Below, in pieces: positions 1-8,905 of a stretch of 64,000 nt of DNA. The translations under genes and the position numbers were made by a program. Position 1 is the first letter of the stretch, and each line of letters begins with the position of its first letter. The DNA is from HLUCCA09 sp039822045 (GTDB lineage Bacteria > Pseudomonadota > Alphaproteobacteria > Rhodobacterales > Rhodobacteraceae): the NCBI GenBank assembly GCA_039822045.1, contig JBCBMY010000005.1:1-64000 (forward strand), in the 5' to 3' direction. Below the pieces are notes generated by a model. That model was not told the origin of the DNA, ran no database searches, and saw only the letters and a list, made by a program, of their open reading frames with translations.

Positions 1-129
1 ATGAGAAACACCAGCGCCCGCACACGAGAAACACTCTGGCGGGCCGTCGGAACGATACTCGATCGCTTCTCAGCACAAGACTGTGCAAACTACTTCAAGA
101 ACGCAGGATACGCTTCCGTCAAAACCTGA
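1..129 (+). mobile_element. IS630-family transposase, C-terminal fragment (cut by window edge)
   Basis: The reading frame entering the window encodes the last 42 residues of a transposase. It includes the segment TILDRFSAQDCANYFKNAGY, which resembles the conserved IS630-family C-terminus (aromatic-rich 'YF-NAGYAS' ending). The catalytic DDE core lies outside the window, so activity cannot be judged. The stop codon is only six bases from the stop of the convergent YdcF-like gene, which leaves almost no room for a terminal inverted repeat before that gene. The element may therefore be a remnant or may have inserted at the 3' end of the neighbour. Confidence 0.7.
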
Positions 130-135
130 AACGCT

Positions 136-759
136 CTAGCGGAGATGGTCGGTATATCCAGCGTCCACCAGAGTTCGAAACGCCGCGCGCACCGCGGCGG
201 GCACAACTACCTCGGCCTGGAAACCAAGCTCTGCGTAAGCGCCCATGCGCTCAACATCTCCGACCATCTCGCAGATGAGGGCACGCTCACCATGATGCGG
301 CAATGGCTGGTCGTCGAAACCTGTTGTTGGCGCGGTGACGAGTGCCTGTGTGCCTGGCCACTGTTTCAGCGCTGTTGCCCTGCACCTCTGCTGCGTCTGA
401 GGCTTTGTGACGATGATGACCCGCTTTGCCGATGGCGCCAATGCTGCGCTGAACCGGATGTTCTCACCGATGTTGGTCGCACAGGGCTCAAGGGTGATTG
501 CGGTGCCCGGAACGCCGTCCTTGATCGCCTGATCCCTGAAGGCCTCTGCTTCACTGGCTGCAAACAGGTCATGCGTCCAGTTGCCAGACGCGCCTGTGAA
601 GATGATCCGGTCGGACAATCCATTGTGGAACAACTGCGCGCAACGTGTCGCGACCCGAAGGTCGTATGATCCCAAGCCGATGATGACATCGCATTGTTGG
701 AGGTCATCGAAAACACAGTGGAATTCCCAGAGAATGCGGGCTGCGTCGCGGACACTCAT
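136..759 (-). CDS. YdcF-like (DUF218) protein
   Basis: A 207-residue protein with the DUF218/YdcF fold pattern. A beta strand with 'CDVIIGLGSYD' comes near the N-terminus, followed by 'RIIFTGASGN', an acidic helix with 'EAEAFRDQAIKDGVP', a 'TNIGENIRFS' motif and 'RVIIVTKPQTQQR'. These are typical of cytosolic YdcF-like nucleotide-binding-type proteins of unknown reaction. The chosen ATG gives a 4-base ATGA overlap with the upstream VOC gene, so the two are probably co-translated. A longer upstream start is possible but would run into the VOC gene with low-quality sequence. The ending 'GYTDHLR' is close to the normal family C-terminus, so the gene appears intact beside the transposase end. Confidence 0.75.
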   Translation of the reverse strand: MSVRDAARILWEFHCVFDDLQQCDVIIGLGSYDLRVATRCAQLFHNGLSDRIIFTGASGNWTHDLFAASEAEAFRDQAIKDGVPGTAITLEPCATNIGENIRFSAALAPSAKRVIIVTKPQTQQRCRATALKQWPGTQALVTAPTTGFDDQPLPHHGERALICEMVGDVERMGAYAELGFQAEVVVPAAVRAAFRTLVDAGYTDHLR

Positions 760-1127
760 AGCTGCGGCTCGCCAACTTCCACCACGTGCTGATCGGGGTC
801 GTAGAACCGGAAGACGCGCTGCCCCCAAGGCTCGTCACGGATGTCGTGTATCAGCTGCACATTTGGCCGGATCCGCGTGAATGCACCATCCAAGTCCGTC
901 TCTTCGAAGTAGAGGACCAAGTTGCGCCGGCCATAGGGCGACGCACTGGTATCGTCACAAGAGAAGACGTTTCGGAACAGGGATTTGCCGTCGTGAATAG
1001 CGAAGCCGCCTTCAAACATGACGAAGTTCCCGTGGTCCTGGAGAACCGACAAGCCCAACACGCCTGCGTAGAAGTCTCTCGATCTCTCGACGTCTTCTAC
1101 GAACGGAAGCGGGTTCACAAACTTCAT
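756..1127 (-). CDS. VOC (glyoxalase/bleomycin-resistance fold) family protein
   Basis: A 123-residue single-domain vicinal-oxygen-chelate protein. It begins 'MKFVNPLPFVEDVERSRDFY', the usual first beta-alpha unit, and ends 'FRFYDPDQHVVEVGEP', the usual last strand carrying the Glu metal ligand. No first-position histidine ligand is seen at the N-terminus, so the metal site may be atypical and the substrate cannot be assigned. It lies downstream of the ABC genes on the same strand after about 210 bp and overlaps the YdcF-like gene by 4 bases. Confidence 0.75.
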   Translation of the reverse strand: MKFVNPLPFVEDVERSRDFYAGVLGLSVLQDHGNFVMFEGGFAIHDGKSLFRNVFSCDDTSASPYGRRNLVLYFEETDLDGAFTRIRPNVQLIHDIRDEPWGQRVFRFYDPDQHVVEVGEPQL

Positions 1128-1340
1128 GTGTGGGACCTGGGGTGCCGTCAGTTCAGGTGATCACAGCCACTTTTGCAGACTTTCCCACCCGGCGCAGCAC
1201 CAGTCAGACAGGGCCCCGACCAGACCCTCTCCGCAGCGGGGACTGCGTAAAGTTGCGGAATGCCGATGTCCGGCATCGGTTGAAGCGTCCTGTGCCCACC
1301 CTGACCTTCTCCGGCGACCCAGGGGCCAAGATTGCCATCC

Positions 1341-2384
1341 CTATCCGTCGTTCAGGTGGCATGCCGACATCCGGCCCGGGGCCACGTGCTTCAGCACCGG
1401 GGCCTCCGCCCGGCAGCGGTCAAATGCGTGGGGGCAGCGAGGATGAAAATGGCAGCCCTTCGGCGGGTTTAGGGGGGACGGAAGCTCGCCCTTGATCGGG
1501 CGATAGGTCTGGCGGCGGCGGTCGATGCGGGGGACGTCGGCAAGCAGGGCCTGGGTATAGGGGTGGTTCGGCGCAGCGAAGAGCTCCCGGTTCGGCGCAC
1601 TCTCCACCACACGGCCGAGATACATGATCACGATCCGGTCCGCGATATGGTGCACGACGCCCAAGTCGTGGGAGATGAAGAGATAGGTGAGGTCCAGATC
1701 CTCCCGCAGGTCCATGAAAAGGTTCAGGATCTGTGCCTGGATCGACACGTCGAGCGCCGCCACAGCCTCGTCGCAGATTAGAAGCTCAGGCTTCAGCGCA
1801 AGGGCTCGAGCAATCCCGATCCGCTGGCGCTGCCCACCTGAGAACTGGTGCGGAAAACGGCGCTTCACGTCCCCGGTCAGCCCGACTCGCACGAGCACCT
1901 CATCGACGTACTTGTCCATCTCGGCCTGCGGGACCATGCCGTGAAAGACGGGCGCCTCACCCACAATATCCACCACGCGTTTGCGCGGGTTCAGCGATGA
2001 CATTGGATCTTGGAAGATCATCTGTATGCGGATCGCCGCATCCCCGGCATGCTCCGGGGTGAGGGTCTTGAACTCTTGGCCCTTGAACCGGAGGGTTCCG
2101 TCGCTCGGTGGGTAGATCCCGGCGATAACGCGGCCCAGGGTGGACTTGCCACACCCGGACTCACCGATCAGGCCCACCACTTCGCCGCGCTGGATTTCGA
2201 GATCAATTCCGTCGACGGCGTGGACGATGCGTTCACGATAGTTGGCCCCCGCGAGGTTCAGGAGCTTGGCCGCCAGATCAATCGGCTTGGTGAAGCGCTT
2301 CGACACGCCCTGGAGCTTGAGGATAGGGCGGTCGTCCGCCGCAGATGCCCTGGACGGACTGTTTTGCGGAGCGTCAAACGTCAC
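1341..2384 (-). CDS. Dipeptide/oligopeptide-type ABC transporter ATP-binding protein (DppF-like)
   Basis: A 347-residue ATPase of the OppF/DppF class. It has Walker A 'GESGCGKST', the signature 'FSGGQRQR', Walker B 'LLICDEAVAALD' (Ala where Pro is usual after DE), the H-loop 'FISHDLGVV' and the peptide-transporter C-terminal motif with conserved cysteines ('GCHFHPRCPHAFDRC'). The start is placed at a GTG that overlaps the stop of the upstream ATPase gene (GTGA). An in-frame upstream extension exists but lies inside the neighbour. This is the last gene of a dppBCDF-type operon that has no binding-protein gene in this window. Confidence 0.88.
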   Translation of the reverse strand: MTFDAPQNSPSRASAADDRPILKLQGVSKRFTKPIDLAAKLLNLAGANYRERIVHAVDGIDLEIQRGEVVGLIGESGCGKSTLGRVIAGIYPPSDGTLRFKGQEFKTLTPEHAGDAAIRIQMIFQDPMSSLNPRKRVVDIVGEAPVFHGMVPQAEMDKYVDEVLVRVGLTGDVKRRFPHQFSGGQRQRIGIARALALKPELLICDEAVAALDVSIQAQILNLFMDLREDLDLTYLFISHDLGVVHHIADRIVIMYLGRVVESAPNRELFAAPNHPYTQALLADVPRIDRRRQTYRPIKGELPSPLNPPKGCHFHPRCPHAFDRCRAEAPVLKHVAPGRMSACHLNDG

Positions 2385-3373
2385 TGCGCCACCTCCCGGG
2401 ACGGTTCGGCCAGCGGGTGGTGGCAACGAGCGAAATGGCCGGCGGCGCGCTCCATCAGCTCGGGCGCCGCGCGGCAAAGAGCGGTGGCGCGGGCACACCG
2501 TGGCTGCACGGGGCAGCCTTCGGGGAGGTTCAAGAGCGACGGCGTCATGCCCGGGAACTGCTTCAGCCGCCCCCGCTCGTGACCGATCTGGGGCACGCTA
2601 TCGAGGAGGCCCCGCGTATAGGGATGCATCGGACGGTCGAGGACGTCATCGACACTGCCCTGCTCGACGATCCGGCCCGCATACATGACCGAGATCGTAT
2701 CGGCGAGCCCTGCAACCACCGAAAGGTCATGCGTGACCCATACGATGGCTGTCCCGAACTCAGCCGCGAGCGTCCGGATTTCGGCCAGGATCTGCCCCTG
2801 GATCGTAACATCGAGCGCGGTGGTTGGTTCATCTGCGATGATGATTGCAGGCCGATTGAGCAGAGCTATTGCAATGGCCACCCTTTGCCGCATTCCCCCC
2901 GACAGCTGGTGCGGATGGGACCGAAGCCGCTCCTCGGGTGCCGGGATACCGACCTTCTCAAGCGCCTCCAGAGCCCGCGCCGTCGCCGCCTTGTGCGACA
3001 CGGTCTCATGGGCGTGGATCGCTTCGGTCATCTGGGTGTCGATCCGAAGGACGGGATTCAACGTCATCATCGGGTCTTGGAAGATCATCGAGACATGGCG
3101 CCCTCGGATCTTTTGCAGATCGCGCCGGTCGAGCCCGGTCAGCTCACGCCCCTCGATCTTGATGGACCCGTCCACAACACGCCCAGGCGGATCCACCAGC
3201 CCCAGTATGGAGAAGCCTGTCACGGTCTTGCCGGAGCCGGATTCGCCGACAAGGCCCATGATCTCGCCTGATGCGACAGAGAAACTGACCCCGTCGACCG
3301 CTTTGATCACGCCAGCCTTGGTGAAGAAGTGCGTCTTGAGACCCGACACGTCGAGCGCAGGAGTGGCCTTCAT
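2381..3373 (-). CDS. Dipeptide/oligopeptide-type ABC transporter ATP-binding protein (DppD-like)
   Basis: A 330-residue ATPase. It shows Walker A 'GESGSGKT', the signature 'LSGGMRQRVAIA', Walker B 'IIIADEPTTALD' and the H-loop 'WVTHDLSVV'. The DppD/OppD C-terminal cysteine motif 'GCPVQPRCARATALC' is present. It overlaps the upstream permease gene by ATGA and the downstream ATPase by GTGA, so the four transporter genes form one translationally coupled unit. It would energise import of small peptides or peptide-like compounds, possibly the amides or hydantoins handled by the neighbouring genes, but the substrate is not deducible. Confidence 0.9.
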   Translation of the reverse strand: MKATPALDVSGLKTHFFTKAGVIKAVDGVSFSVASGEIMGLVGESGSGKTVTGFSILGLVDPPGRVVDGSIKIEGRELTGLDRRDLQKIRGRHVSMIFQDPMMTLNPVLRIDTQMTEAIHAHETVSHKAATARALEALEKVGIPAPEERLRSHPHQLSGGMRQRVAIAIALLNRPAIIIADEPTTALDVTIQGQILAEIRTLAAEFGTAIVWVTHDLSVVAGLADTISVMYAGRIVEQGSVDDVLDRPMHPYTRGLLDSVPQIGHERGRLKQFPGMTPSLLNLPEGCPVQPRCARATALCRAAPELMERAAGHFARCHHPLAEPSREVAQ

Positions 3374-4302
3374 GTTTGAAGCCGCGGGTTCAGGACATCG
3401 CGAATACGGTCGCCCACAAGGTTGATCGAGACGATCGTGATCAGAAGGGCAATTCCAGGATAGGTCGAGATCCAGTAGCGGCCCGAGAGGATGAACTCGA
3501 ACCCGTTGGCGATCAGCAGGCCGAGGCTTGGCTGCGTAACGGGCATCCCGAGGCCGAGGAACGACAGCGTTGCCTCCAGCGCGATGGCGTTGGCCACCTG
3601 TACCGTGGCGACGACGATCAGCGGCGCGATGCAGTTTGGCATGAGATGGCCGAACATGATCCGCCGGTTCGAAAGCCCCGCGCAGCGCGCTGCGTCGATG
3701 TACTCACGCCGCCGCTCCACCAAGGCGGCCGACCGCACCGTGCGCGCGAAATAGGCCCATTGCACCGCCACGAGCGCTATGATGACCTTGTCGATCCCTT
3801 GCCCCAGCACAGCCAGCATGATGAGCGCGATCAGGATTGCCGGGAACGAAAGCTGAAACTCGATGATCCGGCTGATAATCGTGTCCACGCGGCCGCCGAA
3901 GAATGCCGCCGTCAGGCCAACCGTCGTGCCCACCGTCAACGCGACAACGCCGGCGACGACGCCCACGCCGAGGCTGATCCGGAGCCCATAGATGATCGCA
4001 GAGAAAAGATCGCGGCCTTGCCCGTCAGTCCCCAGCCAGTGGACGGTGCCGGTCATCCCGGTCTCGCCCGGCTCGAGACGGCTGTCCATCAGGTCGAGAT
4101 TGACGAGGTCATAGGGGTCCTGCGGCGTGACATATGGCGCGAACACCGCGGCCAGCACGATGACAAGGCAGAGGATGAGACCGACCATCGCAGTCGGGCT
4201 CTCGGCATAGTCGGCCGCGAACTTCGCAAAGCCTGTCCGCTCCTTCGTCGGCGCCTTTTCCGGGGACTGGGCCAGCCCGGTGTCGTCGCTCTCCACACTC
4301 AT
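3370..4302 (-). CDS. Dipeptide/oligopeptide-type ABC transporter permease (DppC-like)
   Basis: A 310-residue inner-membrane permease with an N-terminal cytosolic stretch and a first membrane helix at about residues 38-58. The N-terminal OppC-type region contains 'LGTDGQGRDLFS'. Several further helices follow, with the EAA loop 'EYIDAARCAGLSNRRIMFGH' that contacts the ATPases. The C-terminus ends 'RDVLNPRL', typical of the family. ATGA overlaps lie on both sides. Confidence 0.9.
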   Translation of the reverse strand: MSVESDDTGLAQSPEKAPTKERTGFAKFAADYAESPTAMVGLILCLVIVLAAVFAPYVTPQDPYDLVNLDLMDSRLEPGETGMTGTVHWLGTDGQGRDLFSAIIYGLRISLGVGVVAGVVALTVGTTVGLTAAFFGGRVDTIISRIIEFQLSFPAILIALIMLAVLGQGIDKVIIALVAVQWAYFARTVRSAALVERRREYIDAARCAGLSNRRIMFGHLMPNCIAPLIVVATVQVANAIALEATLSFLGLGMPVTQPSLGLLIANGFEFILSGRYWISTYPGIALLITIVSINLVGDRIRDVLNPRLQT

Positions 4303-5276
4303 TCGTCGATCTCCGTCAGGCGCACGCGCGGGTCGATAAAGGAGTAGGTGATATCAACGACCAAGTTGATCACCACGAACATCAGCACCGTCAGCATGAG
4401 GTAGGCCACCACGATGGGCCGATCCAAGAGGTTAATCGAGTCAATGATCAGCTTGCCCATGCCGGGCCACGAGAAGATCGTCTCGGTCACAACGGCAAAT
4501 GCGATCACGGTTCCCAGTTCCAAACCAAGCACAGTGACGATGGGGATCAGGATGTTGCGAAACGCGTGAACGAAGATCACGCGCCGCACGGACAAGCCCT
4601 TGGAGTAGGCGAACTTGATGTAGTCTTGCTGCAGTGTCTCCCGCATCCCGGCCCGGGTCAGGCGGATTACGAGCGCAATCTTGAAGAGCGCAAGGTTTAG
4701 TGCGGGCAGAAACAAATGCTTCAGCCCGTCCCAGGTCAGGAAACTCACCTCGATCCCGAGGATCGGAACGGTGTCACCTCGCCCACCGGACGGCAGCACG
4801 CCCCAATGCACGGCAAAGAGCAGAATTAGCATCAACCCAACCCAGAAAGACGGCAGGCTGAACCCTAGGATCGAGCCCGTCATAATGACCTTTGAGAACC
4901 ACGCATCGGGCCAGTATCCGGCCACCATGCCAAGCGGGATGCCAAGGATCATCGCCAGGATAAGCGAGCTGACGGCCAGTTCCAGGGTGGCGGGCATTGC
5001 TTGCAGGATCAGTTGGAGAGCCGGCTCGTCGTAGATGAACGAATTGCCGAGATCGCCCTGCAGGGCACGGACGACGAAGACCCCATATTGCTCATAGACT
5101 GGCCGGTCGAGCCCCAGTTTCTCAATCGTTTGCTGCTTGATCTCCGGCGTTGCGTCCGGGTTGATCAGAATCTCGACGGGGTTCCCGATGGCATAGACCC
5201 CCAGGAACACGATCAGGGACATCGCGAAGACAATCACGACGCCCTGCATCAGCCGGCGGATCAGAAACAGCGTCAT
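4299..5276 (-). CDS. Dipeptide/oligopeptide-type ABC transporter permease (DppB-like)
   Basis: A 325-residue inner-membrane permease with the family N-terminus 'IRRLMQGVVIVFAMSLIVF', a large periplasmic loop with 'LGLDRPVYEQYG', and the EAA loop 'DYIKFAYSKGLSVRRVIFVH'. It ends 'SFIDPRVRLTE'. It is the first gene of the operon. The 140 bp upstream separates it from a divergent SDR gene and must hold both promoters. No substrate-binding protein gene is found at either end of the operon, unlike the second peptide-type transporter in this window. Confidence 0.9.
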   Translation of the reverse strand: MTLFLIRRLMQGVVIVFAMSLIVFLGVYAIGNPVEILINPDATPEIKQQTIEKLGLDRPVYEQYGVFVVRALQGDLGNSFIYDEPALQLILQAMPATLELAVSSLILAMILGIPLGMVAGYWPDAWFSKVIMTGSILGFSLPSFWVGLMLILLFAVHWGVLPSGGRGDTVPILGIEVSFLTWDGLKHLFLPALNLALFKIALVIRLTRAGMRETLQQDYIKFAYSKGLSVRRVIFVHAFRNILIPIVTVLGLELGTVIAFAVVTETIFSWPGMGKLIIDSINLLDRPIVVAYLMLTVLMFVVINLVVDITYSFIDPRVRLTEIDE

Positions 5277-5416
5277 TCGAGCCCCCTCGCTCGAGGCGGT
5301 ATCCCGCGCGGCGGAAGCCCACGCTTGACCTCATCACCAAAACTTAGTGCGATCCTGCGAGCCGACCGGCCGAGCCGCAACGACTTTCTGCCCAATAAAT
5401 CACCGGATGCACAGAT

Positions 5417-6193
5417 ATGAGACTTGAGGGGCGATCGGCGATCATTACCGGAGCATCTTCGGGGCTAGGGCGCTCAATGGCACGCCGTTTCGCTGCTGAA
5501 GGCGCCACGGTGACCATCGCGGACATCACGACAGATCCCGTTGAGGGCGGGCCGCCGACGGTTGATGCGATCGAGAGCTCGGGTGGCCAGGCGCGCTTTG
5601 CGCTTTGCGATGTTTCCGATTGGTCCTCTGTCCGCGACGTGGTGGCCGAGCATGTCGCGCGTCATCGGCGACTGGACATCATGGTGAACAACGCAATGAC
5701 CACGCGGTTTCCGCCAAAGCCCCTGTTGGAGACGTCGGAGGAGCAGTGGCACGCCGTTCTCGCCGTCAATCTCACCGGCGTCTTTCATGGCTGCAAAGCC
5801 GCCTTGGCGCAGATGGTCGGTCAGGATCTTGTCGGAGAGGTGCGCGGCAAAGTCATCAACATCTCCTCGCAACTGGGCATTCGCGCTGCTCCCGGAAACT
5901 GCACTTACGGTGTCTCCAAAGCGGGTGTCGATTACCTGACGCGATCCGTTGCCCGCGACTATGCGGCGGAGCGCGTGATGGTCAACGCGATTGCCCCCGG
6001 CAAGATTCTGACGGGCAAGTCAGGACCGGCCATCGCGCCCGAGGTGATCGCGTTCTCGGAGTCCCGCACCCCCTGGCCAAGGCTCGGCACGCCGGACGAC
6101 GTGGCCGGCGCGGCGCTCTTTCTCGCCAGCGACGACGCGACCTTCATTCAGGGCGAGACGCTTGCGGTGGATGGAGGCTGGCTCGCCAGTTGA
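5417..6193 (+). CDS. SDR family NAD(P)-dependent oxidoreductase
   Basis: A 258-residue classical short-chain dehydrogenase. It has the coenzyme motif 'TGASSGLGRSMA' near residue 11, 'VNNAMTT' where NNAG is usual, a catalytic Ser in 'INISSQLG', the YxxxK pair in 'YGVSKAG', and the C-terminal 'FIQGETLAVDGGW'. It probably interconverts a hydroxy and a keto group in the local catabolic island. It is divergent from the ABC operon and overlaps the convergent EamA gene by 50 bp at its 3' end. Confidence 0.88.
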   Translation: MRLEGRSAIITGASSGLGRSMARRFAAEGATVTIADITTDPVEGGPPTVDAIESSGGQARFALCDVSDWSSVRDVVAEHVARHRRLDIMVNNAMTTRFPPKPLLETSEEQWHAVLAVNLTGVFHGCKAALAQMVGQDLVGEVRGKVINISSQLGIRAAPGNCTYGVSKAGVDYLTRSVARDYAAERVMVNAIAPGKILTGKSGPAIAPEVIAFSESRTPWPRLGTPDDVAGAALFLASDDATFIQGETLAVDGGWLAS

Positions 6194-7058
6194 AGCCCGG
6201 GAGCAGCAGCACCAACGCCGAAACGACGGTGGCCAGAGCGAGGATCTCCAGCACACCGACGCGCTCGCCCAGGATCAGCGCTGCGAAAAAGACCCCAAGG
6301 GGCGGAACGAGCAGCGTCCCCGTCGATGCGAGCGATGTCGGTAGCCGCTGGACCACAGCGAACCATACTGCCTGGCAAAAAATCATCGGGATCAGGGCGG
6401 AATACACAACCGCCGCGCCGGTCAGGGCTTCGACCTGCAAAAGGCTCGCCGGTTCGCCGAAGATCACCGCGGCCGCGATCAGAGGAGGCGCCGCCAAAAC
6501 GAACTGCCACCCGGACAAAGCCAGCACCCCCATCTCCCATTTCACCGCTTTGACGATGACCGTGGCGACACCCCAAGCCATCGCGCCTGCAATCATGAGC
6601 AGGCCGCCCGCCAATTCCCGACCCAGTGCGTCCAGCGCCGGCCATAGCAAGAGCGCCATTGCAACCATCCCGAGCGCGAGGCCTGTCAGACGGCGCAGGG
6701 TCACCGGTTCCTTCAGAAAGAGGATCGACAAGAGGGTGGCCCAGAGGGGCATGGTGAACCCAAGAACCGCGGCCCGGCCCGCATCCACCCAGGCGATCCC
6801 GAAGCCCGAAAACGCATTCCACAGCACGCCTTGGAACAGCGTGAGCCACAAGAGCGGCCGGAGGTCCGACTGGCTGATCGCTATGGATTGCCCGAAGAGC
6901 ACGGCAACAAGCAGGCACCCCACACCACCGACAAAAACGAGCGTGGCCCGGAACGTCCAGGGTTCGACGATTGTCAGACCGATCTTCATCATCGGCCAGT
7001 TCAAAGCCCAGAAAATCGCGAGTAGGACAACAGTGGTCACTTGCGCCGTCGGGCTCAC
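6144..7058 (-). CDS. EamA/DMT family transporter
   Basis: A 304-residue protein with ten predicted membrane helices arranged as two EamA repeats. The first begins 'VVLLAIFWALNWPMMKIGL', a characteristic EamA start. The second begins around 'GVATVIVKAVKWEMG'. These inner-membrane carriers usually export metabolites or amino acids. The start is a GTG 18 bases from the ATG of the divergent dehydrogenase, so the two genes share a very compact promoter region. The 3' end overlaps the SDR gene in antisense orientation. Confidence 0.85.
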   Translation of the reverse strand: MSPTAQVTTVVLLAIFWALNWPMMKIGLTIVEPWTFRATLVFVGGVGCLLVAVLFGQSIAISQSDLRPLLWLTLFQGVLWNAFSGFGIAWVDAGRAAVLGFTMPLWATLLSILFLKEPVTLRRLTGLALGMVAMALLLWPALDALGRELAGGLLMIAGAMAWGVATVIVKAVKWEMGVLALSGWQFVLAAPPLIAAAVIFGEPASLLQVEALTGAAVVYSALIPMIFCQAVWFAVVQRLPTSLASTGTLLVPPLGVFFAALILGERVGVLEILALATVVSALVLLLPGFNWRASLHPPQASRPE

Positions 7059-7076
7059 GGGCCTCTAGTCCTCCAT

Positions 7077-8147
7077 ATGCGCATTCTCATCATTGATCCT
7101 CAGTTCGATGCAGAGCCCGATGTCGAGCGTGCCGTCGTCGGCCCCGACGTGCATCTTGAAGTCTGGCGTACGCCGGATCGCGGCTTTCCGCCAGTCGCAG
7201 AGTTCGAAGCCTGCGATGCGCTCGTCAACTGCCGCAGCCGGAATGCCATCACGCGGGAGACGGTTGCGCATATGAACCGCTGCCGGATCGTGAGCCAGGC
7301 AGGGGTCGGCTTCAACCATATCGACATTGTGGCCTGTGCTGAGCGCGGGATCCCTGTGTGCAATGCACCCGACTATGGCACGGCAGAGGTCGCCGACCAT
7401 GCGGTTACGATGGCGATGTGCCTGACCCGCGGGATTGTCGCCTACGACGCCAAGCTGCGGACGCGCCGGATCGGATGGAATGCACGCGACCTGAAGACGG
7501 TTCGCCGGACGCGCGGCCTGACCTTCGGGATTGCAGGCCTGGGCCGGATCGGCACGGCAGCAGCCCTGCGCGCCCAGGCCTTCGGCTTTCGCATTGTCTT
7601 CTACGATCCCTATGTCGCACCAGGGACGGAGAAGTCGTTTGGTTTCGAACGGGTTGAGAGCCTGGCCGACCTGATGACGATCAGTGACATCCTAAGTGTC
7701 CATACCCCGCTCACTCCAGAGACAGCGGGCTTCATCGGGGCCGCCAGTCTCGCCCACGCCAAGCCGGGCATGGTGCTCATAAACACCTCGCGCGGGGGCA
7801 CGATGGATCTTGATGCGGTGGAGGCCGCGCTGCGCGACGGACGGCTCGGGGGAGCAGGGCTCGACGTTCTGCCGAAGGAGCCCATCGACTACACCCACCC
7901 TCTGCTCGCTGCGTTCGAAGCCTCGGAAGACTGGCTGGATGGTCGGCTGGTGGTCACGCCCCACGCGGCCTTCTACAGCCCGGATTCGGTGATCGACATG
8001 CGCCGCATCGCAATGGAAAACGTGGAGACCTACATGCGCACCGGCGTGCTCCGCTCGTGCGTCAATGCAGATCTTCTGGCCGGTAGACCCCTCGCCCATG
8101 GCGCCGGATTTGTCGAAAACTACACCGTCGCGACCCAGGGCGCATGA
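7077..8147 (+). CDS. D-isomer-specific 2-hydroxyacid dehydrogenase (CtBP-like)
   Basis: A 356-residue NAD-dependent dehydrogenase. The start ATG is chosen because 'MRILIIDPQ' forms the first beta strand; a longer frame upstream would overlap the divergent EamA gene. It has an NAD-binding motif 'GIAGLGRIGTA', a catalytic Arg in 'INTSRGGTMD', a Glu in 'DVLPKEP' and a His in 'VTPHAAFYS'. The layout matches C-terminal-binding-protein-like dehydrogenases found in catabolic clusters rather than SerA. The substrate is a 2-hydroxy or 2-keto acid, otherwise undetermined. Confidence 0.88.
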   Translation: MRILIIDPQFDAEPDVERAVVGPDVHLEVWRTPDRGFPPVAEFEACDALVNCRSRNAITRETVAHMNRCRIVSQAGVGFNHIDIVACAERGIPVCNAPDYGTAEVADHAVTMAMCLTRGIVAYDAKLRTRRIGWNARDLKTVRRTRGLTFGIAGLGRIGTAAALRAQAFGFRIVFYDPYVAPGTEKSFGFERVESLADLMTISDILSVHTPLTPETAGFIGAASLAHAKPGMVLINTSRGGTMDLDAVEAALRDGRLGGAGLDVLPKEPIDYTHPLLAAFEASEDWLDGRLVVTPHAAFYSPDSVIDMRRIAMENVETYMRTGVLRSCVNADLLAGRPLAHGAGFVENYTVATQGA

Positions 8148-8158
8148 ACTCCGAGCGC

Positions 8159-8869
8159 CTACCCGTCACGCTGCGCACGAAACGCGGCAACAGTCGCGTC
8201 GTCGGGCGGGTACGTTCCCGCCAGTGGCGCCCCGTCACGCAGGCGGGCGGCGCAGAACTGCTCCAGGTCTTCCCGTTCGCGGGCTTTTTCAGCGACTTCT
8301 CCAAGAACATCCCGCGGGATTGCCGCCACCCCGTTTCGGTCTCCGATCATGACATCGCCCGGGAAGATGGCGACACCGCCGCAGCCGATGGGTGCGTTCA
8401 GCGCCGTGATGTGCCGATGCGATGTGAAGGGCAGTGCCGCATCGCCGGAGCCATAGACGGGAAGCCCGATCCCCTCGATGGCAGCGCGGTCGTTCACGCC
8501 GCCATCGAGCACGATCCCTGCTACGCCGCGCACCTTGAAGGCCGTTGCGACCATGTCGCCCAGAAGCGCCGTCTCAGTTACCCCCGCCGCTTCGCAGACC
8601 AGCACCTCGCCCGGCCCGGTCTCATCGAACGCTTGGCCCTGCAGGTTCTCGATCCGCCCTTCCGCAATAGCGCTGCGCATATCTTCGCGGATTGGGATCG
8701 TGCGCATTGTCATCGCAGGCCCGACCATCGTGGGCGCGCTCGGGACGAGCGGCCGCACCCCTCGCAGGAAGACGTTCTGGTACCCCATGCGAAACAGGGT
8801 CGAGACCACGGCGGGCACCGAACAGCCCTCCAGAAGCGCGCGGTGCCCGGCGTCGATCTGGTGGGTCAT
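8159..8869 (-). CDS. RraA-family protein (HMG/CHA aldolase fold), copy 1
   Basis: A 236-residue protein of the RraA/4-hydroxy-4-methyl-2-oxoglutarate aldolase family. It shows the typical 'GPAMTMRTIP' strand, 'GEVLVCEA', 'ALLGDMVATAFKVRGVAGIVLDG' and the C-terminal 'GAPLAGTYPPD'. Such proteins either cleave or decarboxylate 2-keto acids using a divalent metal, or inhibit RNase E. The metal-site Asp is kept, but the usual catalytic Arg of the DGxxRD motif is Asn here ('DGGVND'). A strong Shine-Dalgarno precedes the ATG, and only about 36 bp separates it from the divergent aminotransferase. Confidence 0.85.
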   Translation of the reverse strand: MTHQIDAGHRALLEGCSVPAVVSTLFRMGYQNVFLRGVRPLVPSAPTMVGPAMTMRTIPIREDMRSAIAEGRIENLQGQAFDETGPGEVLVCEAAGVTETALLGDMVATAFKVRGVAGIVLDGGVNDRAAIEGIGLPVYGSGDAALPFTSHRHITALNAPIGCGGVAIFPGDVMIGDRNGVAAIPRDVLGEVAEKAREREDLEQFCAARLRDGAPLAGTYPPDDATVAAFRAQRDG

Positions 8870-8905
8870 GGGGCGCTCCTTGCGTGATCAGGTCCAGGAG
8901 GGATG

